Positions 53,238-64,000 of a stretch of 64,000 nt of DNA are shown here, one piece after another. The notes under the pieces are model-generated. The model ran no database searches and was not told the DNA's origin. It worked only from the letters and a program-made list of their open reading frames with translations. Positions within the stretch are counted from its first letter, which is position 1. The number at the start of each line of letters is the position of its first letter. A program made the position numbers and the translations under genes. The DNA comes from Onchocerca volvulus (lineage: Eukaryota; Nematoda; Chromadorea; Rhabditida; Onchocercidae). The DNA lies in NCBI GenBank assembly GCA_000499405.2, contig HG738140.1, forward strand, positions 5,570,701 to 5,634,700, written 5' to 3'.

Positions 53238-55202
53238 AAGCAGTCAGAACCAGTTTCTATCCAGCAATCAAAAGTGAAAGTTGTTCCTGAAAATCAAAAT
53301 GTATCATCGTCTCGTTAATATTGTTTCTCAGAATAATTATTTATTGAAGGAAATGAAAATTGAAATTAAAAATAGAATTGGAATAAAAATTACAAATATT
53401 AAAAAAAGCCAAAAATTTACAAGCTAATCTTCTTTAAGACAAAGAAGGATGAAGCGAGAAAAAAAAACTATAAAAAGTAGAAAGAAAAAATGATATAAAA
53501 ATCATAATATAAAAATATAAAAATTCATAGTATAAAAATCGAAATCAAATGGCTTAATTTTTTTTTTTAGATAGATAAAAAAAAGGATGAGAAAACAACA
53601 GAAATAGTTCAAAAAAAAGAAGAGAAAATTGAGAAGGAATGCAAGGAATATGAAAATGTATGAAATAGAATTGGAATGAAAAATTGCAAACATTGAAAAA
53701 AACCAAAAATTTACAAACTAATCGTTCATAGTAAAAAAATCGAAATCAAAAACTAAATTTTTTTTTTTTTTTTTTTTAGACAGATAAAAAAAAGGATGAT
53801 AAAGTAACAGGAAAGGTTCAAAAAACAGGATCACAAATTAAGGGATTCAAAGAATATGAAAATGTACACAAGATTATTAGTGACCTGGAAAAAGAGGAAA
53901 AGAACAAAAAGGAGAGCGAGGAAACAGAAAGAAGTGGTAGTGAAAAGAAAGAAAGTGATAAGGAGGATCACGAGAAACATTTACAGGTTATCAGTTTATT
54001 TTTCTAATTTTGCAAACATTGAAGAATTAATTACAAATTAATTAATTAATTTATTCTAGAAGAAGATGAGGTATAAAAGAGATTCGGAGAACTTTCCAAA
54101 TTTTCTTAAAAATAATCTGGAAAAAATATGTGTAATATTGTAAGGATTGTGTAAAGTATATCGTTTTAGAAAGGAAATTAGGATATTGGAAAGTTTAATT
54201 TTTATATTCATATCAATTAATAAAAAGAGGAGATGAAATACTATCAGTTAATTAACTTATTCTAGAAGAAGAAATTAGTGATCAAAGCGCCAACAGCAGT
54301 TAAAAAAGCCGACGCTGAAGATCCACAGTATCAGGTTTGATAAACTTTTCAGCAATTTCTAAAAATTATTTTAAAATAGTTGTTTAAAAAAAATCAAAAT
54401 GGCTTAAAGTTGAAGAATGATTGCGTCGTGAATAAAATACATAATTAATGTTAATATACAGACACTTGCTGGCTTAAATGATGATTTGTTTGGTAAAGAA
54501 AGTGAGCCTAAGCCAAAAAAGAAGCTAATTATAAAGGCACCAACCGGTTTTAAAAAAGCAGATGCTGAAGATCCACAATATCAGGTTCGATAAACTTTTC
54601 AGCAATTTCTAAAAATCATTTCAAAATATTTGTTTAAAAAAAAAGCAAAGTGGTTTAAAGTTGAAGAATGATTGCGTCGTGAATAAAATAAATAACTAAT
54701 TCAATATACAGACACTTGCTGGCTTAAATGATGATTTGTTTGGCAAAGAAAATGAGCCTAAGTCAAAAGAGGAACTAGTTATAAAGGCACCAACCAGTTT
54801 TAAAAAAGCAAATGCTGAAGATCCACAGCATCAGGTAATTTTTGAATTTTCTAAAATGATGTTATTGATTTTTTGCTGATCACAGCCAAATTTCTCTAAA
54901 AGGCGTTTGTCTACTTTGTTGATATATCTCCGGCTGTTTTCATATACGATTAAGAATTTCACATAATTTCACCTAATTTGAAGTTCGTCAAAATAATTTG
55001 AAAAATTTTGACCAGTTAATAAGTTCATCAACAGCTTTAATATTCTGGCATATAAATCGTTCCGTTTTTTTATCGGCTTTCCTGAGATCTTTTATAGAGT
55101 TTAAATAAACATTAAAAGAGAATGAAGTGAAGCTGTGAAAAAAAGTTTAAATAAGCATAAATTTTACAGACACTTACTGCCTTGAGCAATGAGCGTGAAT
55201 AA
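53238..55202 (+). CDS. Unrecognised Lys/Glu-rich protein made of duplicated exons
   Basis: I do not recognise this family. Proposed phase-0 exons: 53238-53300, 53571-53657, 53780-53986, 54266-54334, 54462-54584, 54712-54834, 55170-55202 (stop). Exons 2 and 3 are a duplicated pair, each starting (I/T)DKKKD(E/D)K and sharing KEYEN. Exons 5 and 6 are near-identical 41-residue repeats of the form [13 protein letters not shown]...IKAP...DPQ(Y/H)Q. Exon 4 carries the second half of that unit, and the last exon is a shortened copy ([10 protein letters not shown]). Introns before exons 5 and 6 are also duplicated, so the unit is about 250 bp of exon plus intron. The product is charged, probably disordered, with no membrane segment. 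An 11-base candidate exon at 54060-54070 looks like a decayed copy of the exon 4 acceptor. The 5' end is unknown. Confidence 0.6.
53368..54834. repeat. Tandem segmental duplications within the Lys-rich gene
   Basis: Two families. First, an intron-plus-exon segment (AATAGAATTGGAAT... through TTTTTTAG and GATAAAAAAAAGGATGA) occurs at about 53368-53657 and 53665-53860, with extra sequence in the first copy. Second, about 250 bp running from KAPT...DPQYQ through the intron to [13 protein letters not shown] occurs at about 54285-54520 and 54535-54770, with intron blocks such as GAATGATTGCGTCGTGAATAAA kept almost unchanged. That suggests recent duplication. Confidence 0.8.
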
Positions 55203-57443
55203 ATGAAAAAAAAAAATCGCAGAAAAAAAGAAAAAAAAAAAAACGGGAAAAACTCAACATTTGTATGTCACAAACATTTTCGAAGAAATGCAGAAGGTTC
55301 ACATTTGCAAGTTCTATTCGTTGTTCACTTATATATTGCAGAATTTCTTTATATATTATGAAGACAAAATAGATGTTTTATGAAGTATTCGAATTTGGAG
55401 TGAAAATTCAAAATTGATTTAATAAAATAACGATAGTTTATGAATGAATGAATTAACCTTTTAAGTATTGATGTTCTTTTCTTCTTTTGCTATCACATCT
55501 ATTGTTATATTTCGATCAAATCGTGTTCTGGAAAAAACTTGTCATGCTTCTTTTCAATCTCTCAATGCTATAATTGCAAATATTGCGTCCAATAAAGATC
55601 AAAACATTCTACTTCAACAGACAATGAAACATTATTAGGAAAAATTTTTATTTACTCATGTAATTCTGTGTGTTGAGCAATATTGGATTTCGTTTATTGT
55701 TAAGTGAAACTCGAGAGAGAACATTCCTGGTTTATTGGGGTTGATTGATAAGTTGTATCAGATCATCTAATTTCGTCTTCGACATAAACGATTTTGAAAT
55801 CCTTCTGATGAACCTATGGAGATGAACCTTGAAAAATACTTGCGCATACAATTATTTTCGCTAAATGAACGACAGCAACAAAAAAAGGACCGACATTGTT
55901 TTAACTTCGAATTCTTACTTGAGTAAATTGATTAGTTCATAGCTTACACTTAAATATTCATTGATCGGTCTGATGATGTTTATTAAATAAATTTTAAAAA
56001 ATTGTAAGATACATCACACATTACTGAAAAAAAAAACAAACTCTAGATGTAAGTATTTTTCAGTTAAAGATTTCATTACTCTCATAGTTGCTGTTATTTT
56101 GAATAAGTTCAGGAAAATATGACGTGACGGAAAAGCTGTGTGATAGATTTGAATGAAGAATGTATTTTTTAAATTTTTGCATTCTTTGTTTGTTCTGAAA
56201 TATATCCTAATGAAAACTGCAAACAGTTGCATTAGATCAGTGAAATCCAATTAAAATAGGCACCAACAAGGATACAAAGATGTTTGTTTCTAGCCGATAA
56301 AATGTTTCCCGCCAAAATGCTCCGATTAACAAATAAATAAAACGGATCGACTAATTATGAGGCGACAGCTGAGGAGCAGGAAGGGAGGAAGAGTCCCAAA
56401 AGGATTCAAAGGATTCGGATTTTGGAGCAGTAACAATTTCTTCTGCAACATGTCTTTCCACATCAGTTTTCTACAATAACAGTATGAAGCATTCTACAAC
56501 GATCACAGAGACAGTTCAACTCGAGTCGACATAACAGTCGAAAGTCACGGAACAGTACACTTTTCTACGAGCGACAAAGGAAAGAATACCCAGTGATAAA
56601 GTTCTTTGGATATTCTCGAGCAATTGTTTGTTCGTAATTGCTTCATCTCGTGATAAATTTTTTTTTTTCTAACAGGAATTGTCTCTTTCACAAAACTACT
56701 TTCCCGATAGCTAGTAGTAATGCACTTCTGAATCATAATAATTTGTGTGTTTTGCATAGCAATTCAATTTTTAGGGAAATTTCGTATTTCAAAGACTCAG
56801 ATGCACGGTAAGTATACATGTCTACAGATTTTTTTATGGGTGTCATCAAATGCAAAAAAAAATATGGTTATATTTAATTAGGCTAGAATGTTGCAATTTT
56901 TGCACTAAGTAAAATTAATATTAAATGTTGACCAAGCAACCTGCTGCTGATACTGTTACTAGTAACTATTCTCAATTCCTTCTTGATGATGGAATTCCCG
57001 GTTTTTTTTTTTTTGATGGCAAATTCAACAACAGATTGCCTGATCAGCATTTAATATTAATTTCACTTAGTAAGCAGTATTGCTTTTTGAGTTTGAATAT
57101 CTTTTTAACAAAAGCTACACTTAACAATGAAATTTCCTCCGAAAGGAAATATATCGAGATTGCAATAAAAGCAGGTAAAGTATAGAAATTGATAATGCAC
57201 TAATAATTAGTAACTAATTTAGGGATAATATATATTTACGAATAATTTAGGAATCATAGTATTCTGGTAGTTTCATGTCTTGAATATAATTTCTCCATGC
57301 ATCCAAGTGCTGGATATGCAACTTTCACCATATCCTCAGATAAGAAAATTGGAAAAACTGTCACATTGATTTCAGATCTTTTAATATTGAGCGCTTCGGA
57401 AAAGCCAACAAAAAGATTAGTTCAGGAAAACATTTCATGCATA
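55203..57443. other. Intergenic region with weak coding-like fragments
   Basis: No conserved gene is seen in this 2.2 kb. On the minus strand, an open frame from an ATG at 56755-56757 to a donor-like CCT|GTTAGA could join in phase to a 40-codon terminal exon (56351-56470, acceptor TTGTAG, ends LSPHN and TAG), giving a 67-residue Ser/Glu/Pro-containing peptide. On the plus strand, an ATG shortly before a CACG|GTAAGT donor (about 56804-56810) and an open frame from 56925 are also suggestive. None is convincing alone. The repeat at 56254-56327 is listed separately. Confidence 0.35.
56254..56327. repeat. Dispersed repeat copy carrying TTTCCCGCC
   Basis: AAAATAGGCACC is followed about 40 bases later by GATAAAATGTTTCCCGCCAAA and ATGCTCCGAT. 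The same two blocks, similarly spaced, occur at 60771-60858 inside an intron of the nucleotidase gene. TTTCCCGCC fits the E2F consensus, but here it belongs to a longer repeat. Confidence 0.65.
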
Positions 57444-60400
57444 TTATTCGGTTTCTGAAGATATCTCTCCTTCGTTGCTAACTTCAGCCGAAACTTCGTC
57501 ATCAGTGATTACTGCCGCATCTTCCTGAACATGCGGTATTGTTTCGATGCTTTTTTTTGAAAGAAAACTTTTCCTTCGTCCTATAAAGTATTACAAAATC
57601 TGATTTCGATTTTGCTCGAAAATTAGAAAAGTTAAAATAGGTGTGATGAGTTAAGTTATTTTAGACTGGAAAATTAAAATATTCTCTCTTCCAGTTTTTT
57701 TTTTTTTGTCAAGAACTTTGAATTTGATGAAAAGGAAATTCATAAAAATATCTTCTTTTAGATATATTTTTGCAAAGATTTAATTAACTCACTGGGTACG
57801 TTTAATGGCAAATTTTTTCCATGGATAAATTTACTGGTGTTCACTTCATGTGGCATTAAGGTCATCGGTGCACGGAAAAAGTAAAAAAGTGGATAATAAA
57901 GTAAATTATAGCAACTAGAAGAATAGAGATCAGCGAATCGCTCTACCTAAAATGGGAAAAGGTCTAAAAAGATTCAATGAAAACTCTTGAAGAAAAAAAA
58001 AAGGCATTGGTCAATCAATCCTTTCTTTATTTCTTTTTAATTTCAAATTCTAGAACTCAATTTAAGCAGTTGAAATTCTCGAATATTACCTGTGATGCAA
58101 AAAATGTGGTACGTGGTCCGCTTCGGAACAATGAACCCATTTTGCTATAATAATTATCCATTTCTTGAGTTTTTTCCTGTAAGGTAAATCGCAGGTTTGA
58201 TATAATTTTTTATGCCATAAAAATTAAGAAAATGGCAAATTAAAAGGAATTCAGAATAAATTGGTTAATTGATAAACTGCTATCTCTCTTACCCGAATTT
58301 GAATATTTCCTTCTTGAATAGTTAATTGAGCAGCGCCCGCATTTATCTGATTATACATTGCTTCAATATGTTTGGTCATTTCTAATACTTTTTCGAACAA
58401 ATCATGCCGTTGTGACCAAATAGATATTTCTTTTACTAATTCAGGTATCACAAGAAATGTACGCCATCCTATTAAGCAAAGATTAAGTAACTAGTTAATT
58501 TAAATTTCAATGTCCAATAAAATCCATTTCAATTTTAATTGAAGAATGATAGTGATTTTAATTCAATGATGATTTAATTTCATCCAAACTAATTTACTAA
58601 ATCTGAAGTAGGAAGTAGAAGTATAGAAAAACGGAACTAAATAGATTTACGCGATATATTAAATCAATCTAACAAAGAAAGCATTAAAAATAAGAAATTT
58701 AGACCGCCATGTTATTATTTTAATTGACAGGGAGCTCAAAAATTCTATCTTATCAAATTGAAAGTAAAGTACTTACCTTTTGTCTTTTTTGATTTAAGAA
58801 CATCACCAAAGATATGATCACCAATATATAACACTTCTCTGTCTCGAATATTAAATAACCGACGAAAATCGTCTGCATTACCTGAAAAATGAGTAATCGA
58901 AAAGTTTCAATCTAGATGAAAGAGCAATACATAGCAAAAAATAAAGAAGCTTCTAAAAGATTTAATTCACATTTCTATTTACAATCAATTCTCGAAAAGA
59001 GATAACACCCAATGAATATGATAAAGCAAATCCTCACAGTCTTGAGAAGAAAATACGATATTTTGGTAAACACAAGCCAAGTAGATTTGGACCTGTCAAA
59101 ACATCGTATTTTTCATAGCCAAACTAATGAGTATATTAAATTAAGAACTTAAAGGGCTATATTTCAAATCATTTTCAGAAGATCCAGACTAATATAAAGT
59201 TATTACCCGTTCGGTTCAATATGCTCTCATTCACTAGGGTACACAAAAAAACAGCAAGGCACGAGTGAAACGGGAATAAGTGGTACTGAATATACATACG
59301 ATAACATATTAAAAGGTGAGCCAGGAAAGTCTGAGCAGGAAGTCAATTCTAAAAACCGTGTCATGAGAGAACTGTTGAATATACCACTGCAAGACGGTCA
59401 AGATGTGCAATTGGCAATTGATATTGATTTGCAAAAAAAAATTGCAGAAATATTTATTTTTTTTTTTAAGGCTATTTTGAACATGAAAAAATTTTTCCGG
59501 AAAAATATGGAGGATTTTTTTTTAATAAATAATATTTATTTTAAGTAATTTTAATTAATTTTTAAAAAAGGTAACTTTTATTTCAAGAGCACATACCACC
59601 AGCATAAACATCACCCTTATTTAATGACCCTTGATGTACTCCAATTTTAGGCGTTCCCGTGGCGGTATCAATTTGTCGAAAAACAGTGCCTTTCATAAAC
59701 CACAGCGGTTTTTTCGCGTCAACAATTGAAACATCAAAATAAGATGTCCAATCCGATCCAATTAAATAACTTAAAACTCCCTAAATATTACTCAGAAAAT
59801 AGAATCAATAAAATTAAATTTCTTGAATTTGAAGTTGAAATGAATTAAAGTTGAATTTCTTAATTAGAATATATTAAGACATAACTCTATCTCAGCCATT
59901 CATAGAAATCATTGTGTAAAATGAAGAAAAGAATCAAATTATAAATCTTCTCGACAATCTGCGAATCTACGAAGCTTATCATTGCTCAATTCATCAGAAA
60001 CCTAATATGATACCAACATTCGTATAATTATAATTGCTATTGGTCAAAAGAAATATTCGTCCTCCGTGAGCATTGATCAGCTGCAGAAGCGGTTTGATTC
60101 GATTATCTCTGATAATATATTTGTCCAAATTATTCAAAACATCTGTTTTTAATGAACTCTTAAAATATGGATACAAAATTAGCCAAAACAAGCTGAATTT
60201 TAAGGTTGAAACGAAAAGTTAGCCAGAATTAAGTTATTGTCAGTTCGCATTAAAATACAAACTTAAGCTGTATCTAAAATTACAACATTATTAAAAAGTT
60301 TGAATCATAAGTAATTGAAGCTTGAAATTTTCAGCAAACAAGAAATAGTTTTTAAAAAGCTTTAAAAAATTTGAAAAATTTAATTTTGGGTTGCGAAAAG

Positions 60401-63012
60401 AAGTCGAAGAAAAAAAAAGAAGACAATTCAAATGTTCTAAATTTTTAAGATGCTTAATAAATTAGTTTATACATCATCGTGAACATAATTGACAGCGCTT
60501 GAAACATCTTCAGCAAGAGATTTATAAGATATTATCGTATCGCCACTTCGAACACCGGTGCCATCACTAATTCTGAAAACCAATCTGATTTAAATATTGG
60601 ATTGACATTATCACAGAAATAGGAATAGAAGAATTTTTTTGCTGGCTTTATGGTAATTTGCTTTATTTTATCTATTTATAGATAAAATATAAATTTTCGT
60701 TACGGCTTTCGACACAAAGTTTACAAGTTCTTCACCGAGTGCTTTGGAATTTTGACACAGCTTTGCGTTCAAATAGGCGTATGCTTCTACACAGATATAC
60801 CCACTTCTTTTTTATCTCTTCGTAAAGATAAACATATTTCCCGCCAAAACGCTCCGATCAAAAGAGAAACAAAGTGAGGTCAACCAATCAACGATTCACT
60901 GCTAGATAATAGTTGACTAATGATCTATACAGATAAAAATGTAAATCTTCATTGTTGTTTTTGACACAGCGCTTCAAATTCTTCACCGATTGATTTTAAA
61001 TTTCGAATGATGTTGCACTCGAATAGGCACGTGTTTTTTAATAGGCATAATTTTTTCTTTTCTGTCACACTTATAACAAGCAAAAATGAGCAAACATTTT
61101 CATTTATATAGATTAGCTGGACAGCCACGCTCTGCATGACTGAGTATAACCAGTTTTTAATAAAATTGAAAGTAAAATTAATGCATAAGAGAAGTTTTTT
61201 TTTTTTTTTTGTTTTAACTTCCAACAAATCGTTTACAATTTTTAATAATTTACAAGTAATTTAAATGTTAGTCGTTAACTTTCCAATATTATCTCTGAAA
61301 TCCAAATCAAAATTCTAAATTACTCTTAAATTACTTCTGGAATCCAAATCAAAATTCTAAATTACTTTTTTCTTATATCCACTCTAGTTACTCTACTCAA
61401 CCATCTATTCTGGGTCATCATCGCAATTGTAAAGAAGAAGAATCGATTCATGAAATTTATGAAATTGCTTGGAAAATCCGTATCATTTGTGTATTTTTTG
61501 AAGACATCTTACAAGAAAAAAATTTATGCAGCAATTCTTCCCTTCATTACTGCATAAAATTTTTAAATGAGAGTATAGGATTTGAAAAAATTCGAAAAAG
61601 CTATCCATCATTTTTCAATTTCTCCTTATTTATTTTTCTATCTCCAATATTCATATTATTTTGCTTAAATTCTCATTTCTAATTTTTCTATTTTAATTCA
61701 TCGCAATCTGTCAATGGCATGGTTGATTATATGAATTGAAATAAGAAGATGAGGAAAAGCGGATTTTAAAGTTAGGATTTACGAAAAAAAAAAAAAGAAA
61801 AGAACAGAAATATGCTAGATTTTCAAAGGAGAAAATTCATTATTTTCCAGATTAAATAGAATCTGATAGACTGGAATCTATCATAAAGTACATGGAACCT
61901 ATTATAAGGATATTTCTATTCAAAAAAAAGCCTTTGTTTAGCAATACTTAAAGTTTTTAAAAATATCTATTAGCTTTTATTTTACCTTTCGTAATCCTTA
62001 TGATTGTCGAAATAATGAATAAGTGTAATGAGTACATAGGTATGAGCTATATCGAATAATGAATTCATCACCAGAATCTTATCCAAATGTCGCAATGAGA
62101 TGAACTTGTTTGGATAAAGTTTCTTGATATCCGGCCTAGTTTGTTAAATTTTTTCGATTAATTTTTCACTTTCATAGTATACCAATTCTTTTAAAAAAAT
62201 TTGTGGGAACAACAAAAATATAAAAGTCACCGATGAAGATAATTATAACCATGTAATCCAACAAGAATATTTCCAAATCCATCAACTTTTAGCAAATTAC
62301 CAAAAGTTCGATCAAACCATAAACCTGTAATTAGCAAACCTGTTGTACAAGATTCATCAGGAAAATAATAAATCCATAAGCCTTTTATCACATGTTAATC
62401 TTTTTTAACAAGAAGAATTTTCTATAGAAATTTCGGTTAGAAGTCACTTTGATTTATCAGTAATTACAAAAATATAAATTTCAAAACTTTGGCCTCGAAA
62501 ATAAAGTTATTTCTGGAGCTTATCAAAATTGATTGTGGAAATCACCGCGAATAACAAAATCTTGTTCATAAGGAAAAGATCTTAATTGTTCAGGATAGCC
62601 GAGTAATATCAGACGATTGATAATATTGTTATACAGCAAAATATCATATTCTGGTGATTTATAAACTAAAATCCTTTTATGTAGTTGTAAAATCAAATAT
62701 GAAATTGAAATTGTATTCCATTGAAACAATTTTAATAAGGTATAAAACTCAAAGATCACCAAATGGCTTATGGAAGAATAAGAAGTGCTTGAGATCAATC
62801 AATATCAAGAATATTGATATACGGGTAGATTCATTTGACGAAGTTTCCGAGTGTTTATCATGCTATTCGAATAATATAAATATAATAGTCTTATTAGAAG
62901 TTTCAACATTTAATTCTTTTAGTTTTACATTCACATACTTGCTAATGTGAAATCCATGTCAAATCCGTAATATCGAATTTTTTGAAGATATACTGATCGA
63001 TTAACGAAAACT
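57444..63012 (-). CDS. Cytosolic purine 5'-nucleotidase (NT5C2 family), 5' partial
   Basis: HAD-superfamily enzyme that dephosphorylates IMP and GMP in the cytosol. Exons in transcript order: 62939-63012, 62546-62665, 62231-62324, 61986-62135, 60473-60572, 60018-60158, 59597-59780, 58777-58881, 58293-58468, 58090-58176, 57793-57946, 57444-57580; about 506 residues seen. The first visible exon has [11 protein letters not shown], the Asp-x-Asp nucleophile motif. [12 protein letters not shown] is motif [23 protein letters not shown] and [17 protein letters not shown] supply the later conserved blocks, including the metal-binding Asp. The C terminus is acidic (ending SSETE), as in NT5C2. The roughly 30-60 N-terminal residues, usually just before RVFVNRS, are missing and probably lie right of the window. 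The 715-bp intron between 58882 and 59596 contains a Wolbachia-like insert. Confidence 0.94.
59018..59455 (+). pseudogene. mrdA: Wolbachia-like penicillin-binding protein 2 fragment (nuclear insert)
   Basis: Lies within an intron of the nucleotidase gene, antisense to it. From 59201 to 59455 one frame gives 85 codons with the PBP2 (MrdA) layout: [14 protein letters not shown], then [20 protein letters not shown], then [12 protein letters not shown] and [20 protein letters not shown]. This corresponds to the dimerisation domain just before the transpeptidase domain. Homology stops at a T run, so no catalytic domain remains. Just upstream another frame (IQTNIK, ending 59200) continues the family pattern, implying a small deletion and frameshift. 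A 44-codon frame (59018-59152) may be a further decayed part. It has no start signal and cannot function. Wolbachia as the source is inferred from host type and composition. Confidence 0.8.
60680..61040. repeat. Tandemly duplicated element in a nucleotidase intron
   Basis: Copies at about 60680-60785 and 60930-61035 share, in order, AGATAAAA, GACACA, TTCTTCACCGA, a TTGCRYTC block and AATAGGC. Between them lies AACATATTTCCCGCCAAAAC with GCTCCGAT, the block also present near 56.3 kb. The arrangement suggests a dispersed repeat with its own internal duplication. Confidence 0.65.
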
Positions 63013-64000
63013 CTAAAATAGGAAATTGAGAAATTGCGCATAAATATTGCAAATCAGATTTTTTTTTTTTTTTTTTTTTTGTTTCTGTCAAATGAAATAT
63101 TTCCATAATTAAATAAAGGTCCGATTGCATAGTGCAATTATGATGCTCAAAATTAAATGCAGCTCATTTTATTTTTCTTTTTTTTCATTTCGTAGTTCAC
63201 GTGGCACTCTTATATTCAATGCAATTTGAATATAATAAATAAAGTGCGCTGAAGAGTTTTCACGGTAAAAAAAAAATCGTTGGTTGATATGTCTTTTTTT
63301 ATTCTTTCATTTTTAAAAATTTTGAGCCTAGAGTTATTCAGATCATCAAGAAGCCACTATTTTGTTGCTATCATTTCAGTAATCCTCTCATAATTAATAA
63401 TAGAATTACGAGAGAGGAAATCAGTAATTGAAATGAATTACTGTTTGCATGGATCTTTTTCAATCCTTGATTCCTTTTTCACTTTGGAATTCCTGGCAAA
63501 AGTTTGTGTAGAACCTGTATTGCTTTTTACAAGACTTTCAGTATTCTCCAATTTTTCACTTTTCGGCATTTAAATTTTTTTGAGATGATGGACTCTAAAA
63601 ATTTTCAAATCAATATTCAATTTGGACAAAAATTCTGCCTTCAAAACACGAATTTACCACTAAGGATACTAAATGTTCCGAAGAAAAAAATATAGTTTCA
63701 AATTTTCAGCATATAAAGAATAGATTTTTAAAATATAAAAGCTATTTGCAATTTGAACCTTTATTATGACGGAACTTGCAACCGTTGGATCTTTATTATG
63801 CCCACCTGCCTCCAAATCGCTGATCTTACTTATCTTATACTCAGATACATTATGAACAATAAAGAAAATAGATTCTAAAAATGCTTAAAAATTTGGAATT
63901 AGAATGTTGTATCTGCAGGCTCCTATTTTCTTTAACAACTTCTTCAAAGCATCCATATAAAGATTTTTTTTTTTTTTAAGATAATTCTGTCAGGAAAAGT
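63013..64000. other. Region upstream of the first visible nucleotidase exon
   Basis: About 1 kb of AT-rich DNA, including a T run at 63060-63080. It is presumably intron, because the exon at 62939-63012 begins with one base completing an Arg codon. I looked on the minus strand for the expected short Arg/Tyr-rich N-terminal segment and did not find it. Confidence 0.5.

Noticed and set aside
1..64000. tRNA, rRNA, spliced-leader RNA genes and CRISPR arrays
   Set aside because: No tRNA box B, spliced-leader sequence or regularly spaced direct-repeat array was seen when reading; a covariance-model search would be needed to exclude small RNAs.

Overview
This 64 kb window is nuclear DNA of a parasitic nematode, most probably a filarial worm (clade III, Onchocercidae). 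It is strongly AT-rich and full of A/T homopolymers. Genes are split into many short exons with TTTTCAG- or TTTTAG-type acceptors. The best-conserved proteins have clear worm relatives (a LEC-1-type tandem galectin, a LIN-42/PERIOD protein), and one intron carries a decayed fragment of a Wolbachia-like penicillin-binding protein gene. I know of no wholly new system here. The most unusual items are that bacterial insert, an unrecognised gene built from tandemly duplicated exon-intron units, a possible GC-AG intron, a GGTCA-rich promoter array, a foldback repeat, and a dispersed element carrying TTTCCCGCC.

Layout: 279-5355 (-) tandem-repeat galectin, 3' end off the left edge. 5391-16189 is a large, apparently non-coding divergent intergenic region with several satellites. 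16201-16612 (+) roadblock dynein light chain. 17378-22684 (+) ATAD3 AAA+ ATPase. 22685-28067 is intergenic, with a foldback element and the probable lin-42 promoter. 28068-39068 (+) lin-42/PERIOD-like gene with large introns. 39069-41033 is convergent intergenic DNA. 41034-47902 (-) DNA/RNA topoisomerase 3-beta. 48636-52048 (-) PUS10 tRNA pseudouridine synthase, same strand and directly upstream of top3b. 53238-55202 (+) unrecognised Lys/Glu-rich repeat gene. 55203-57443 is intergenic with weak coding-like pieces. 57444-63012 (-) cytosolic purine 5'-nucleotidase (NT5C2 family), 5' end not found and probably off the right edge.

Functionally the genes are mostly housekeeping: mitochondrial inner-membrane organisation (ATAD3), dynein transport (roadblock), nucleotide metabolism (NT5C2), and tRNA or RNA topology maintenance (PUS10, TOP3B). 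To these are added a developmental timing regulator (LIN-42) and a lectin of the kind filariae secrete. Exon boundaries were placed by hand from splice consensus, reading phase and family conservation. Internal exons of conserved genes are usually exact; first exons and untranslated regions are less certain.
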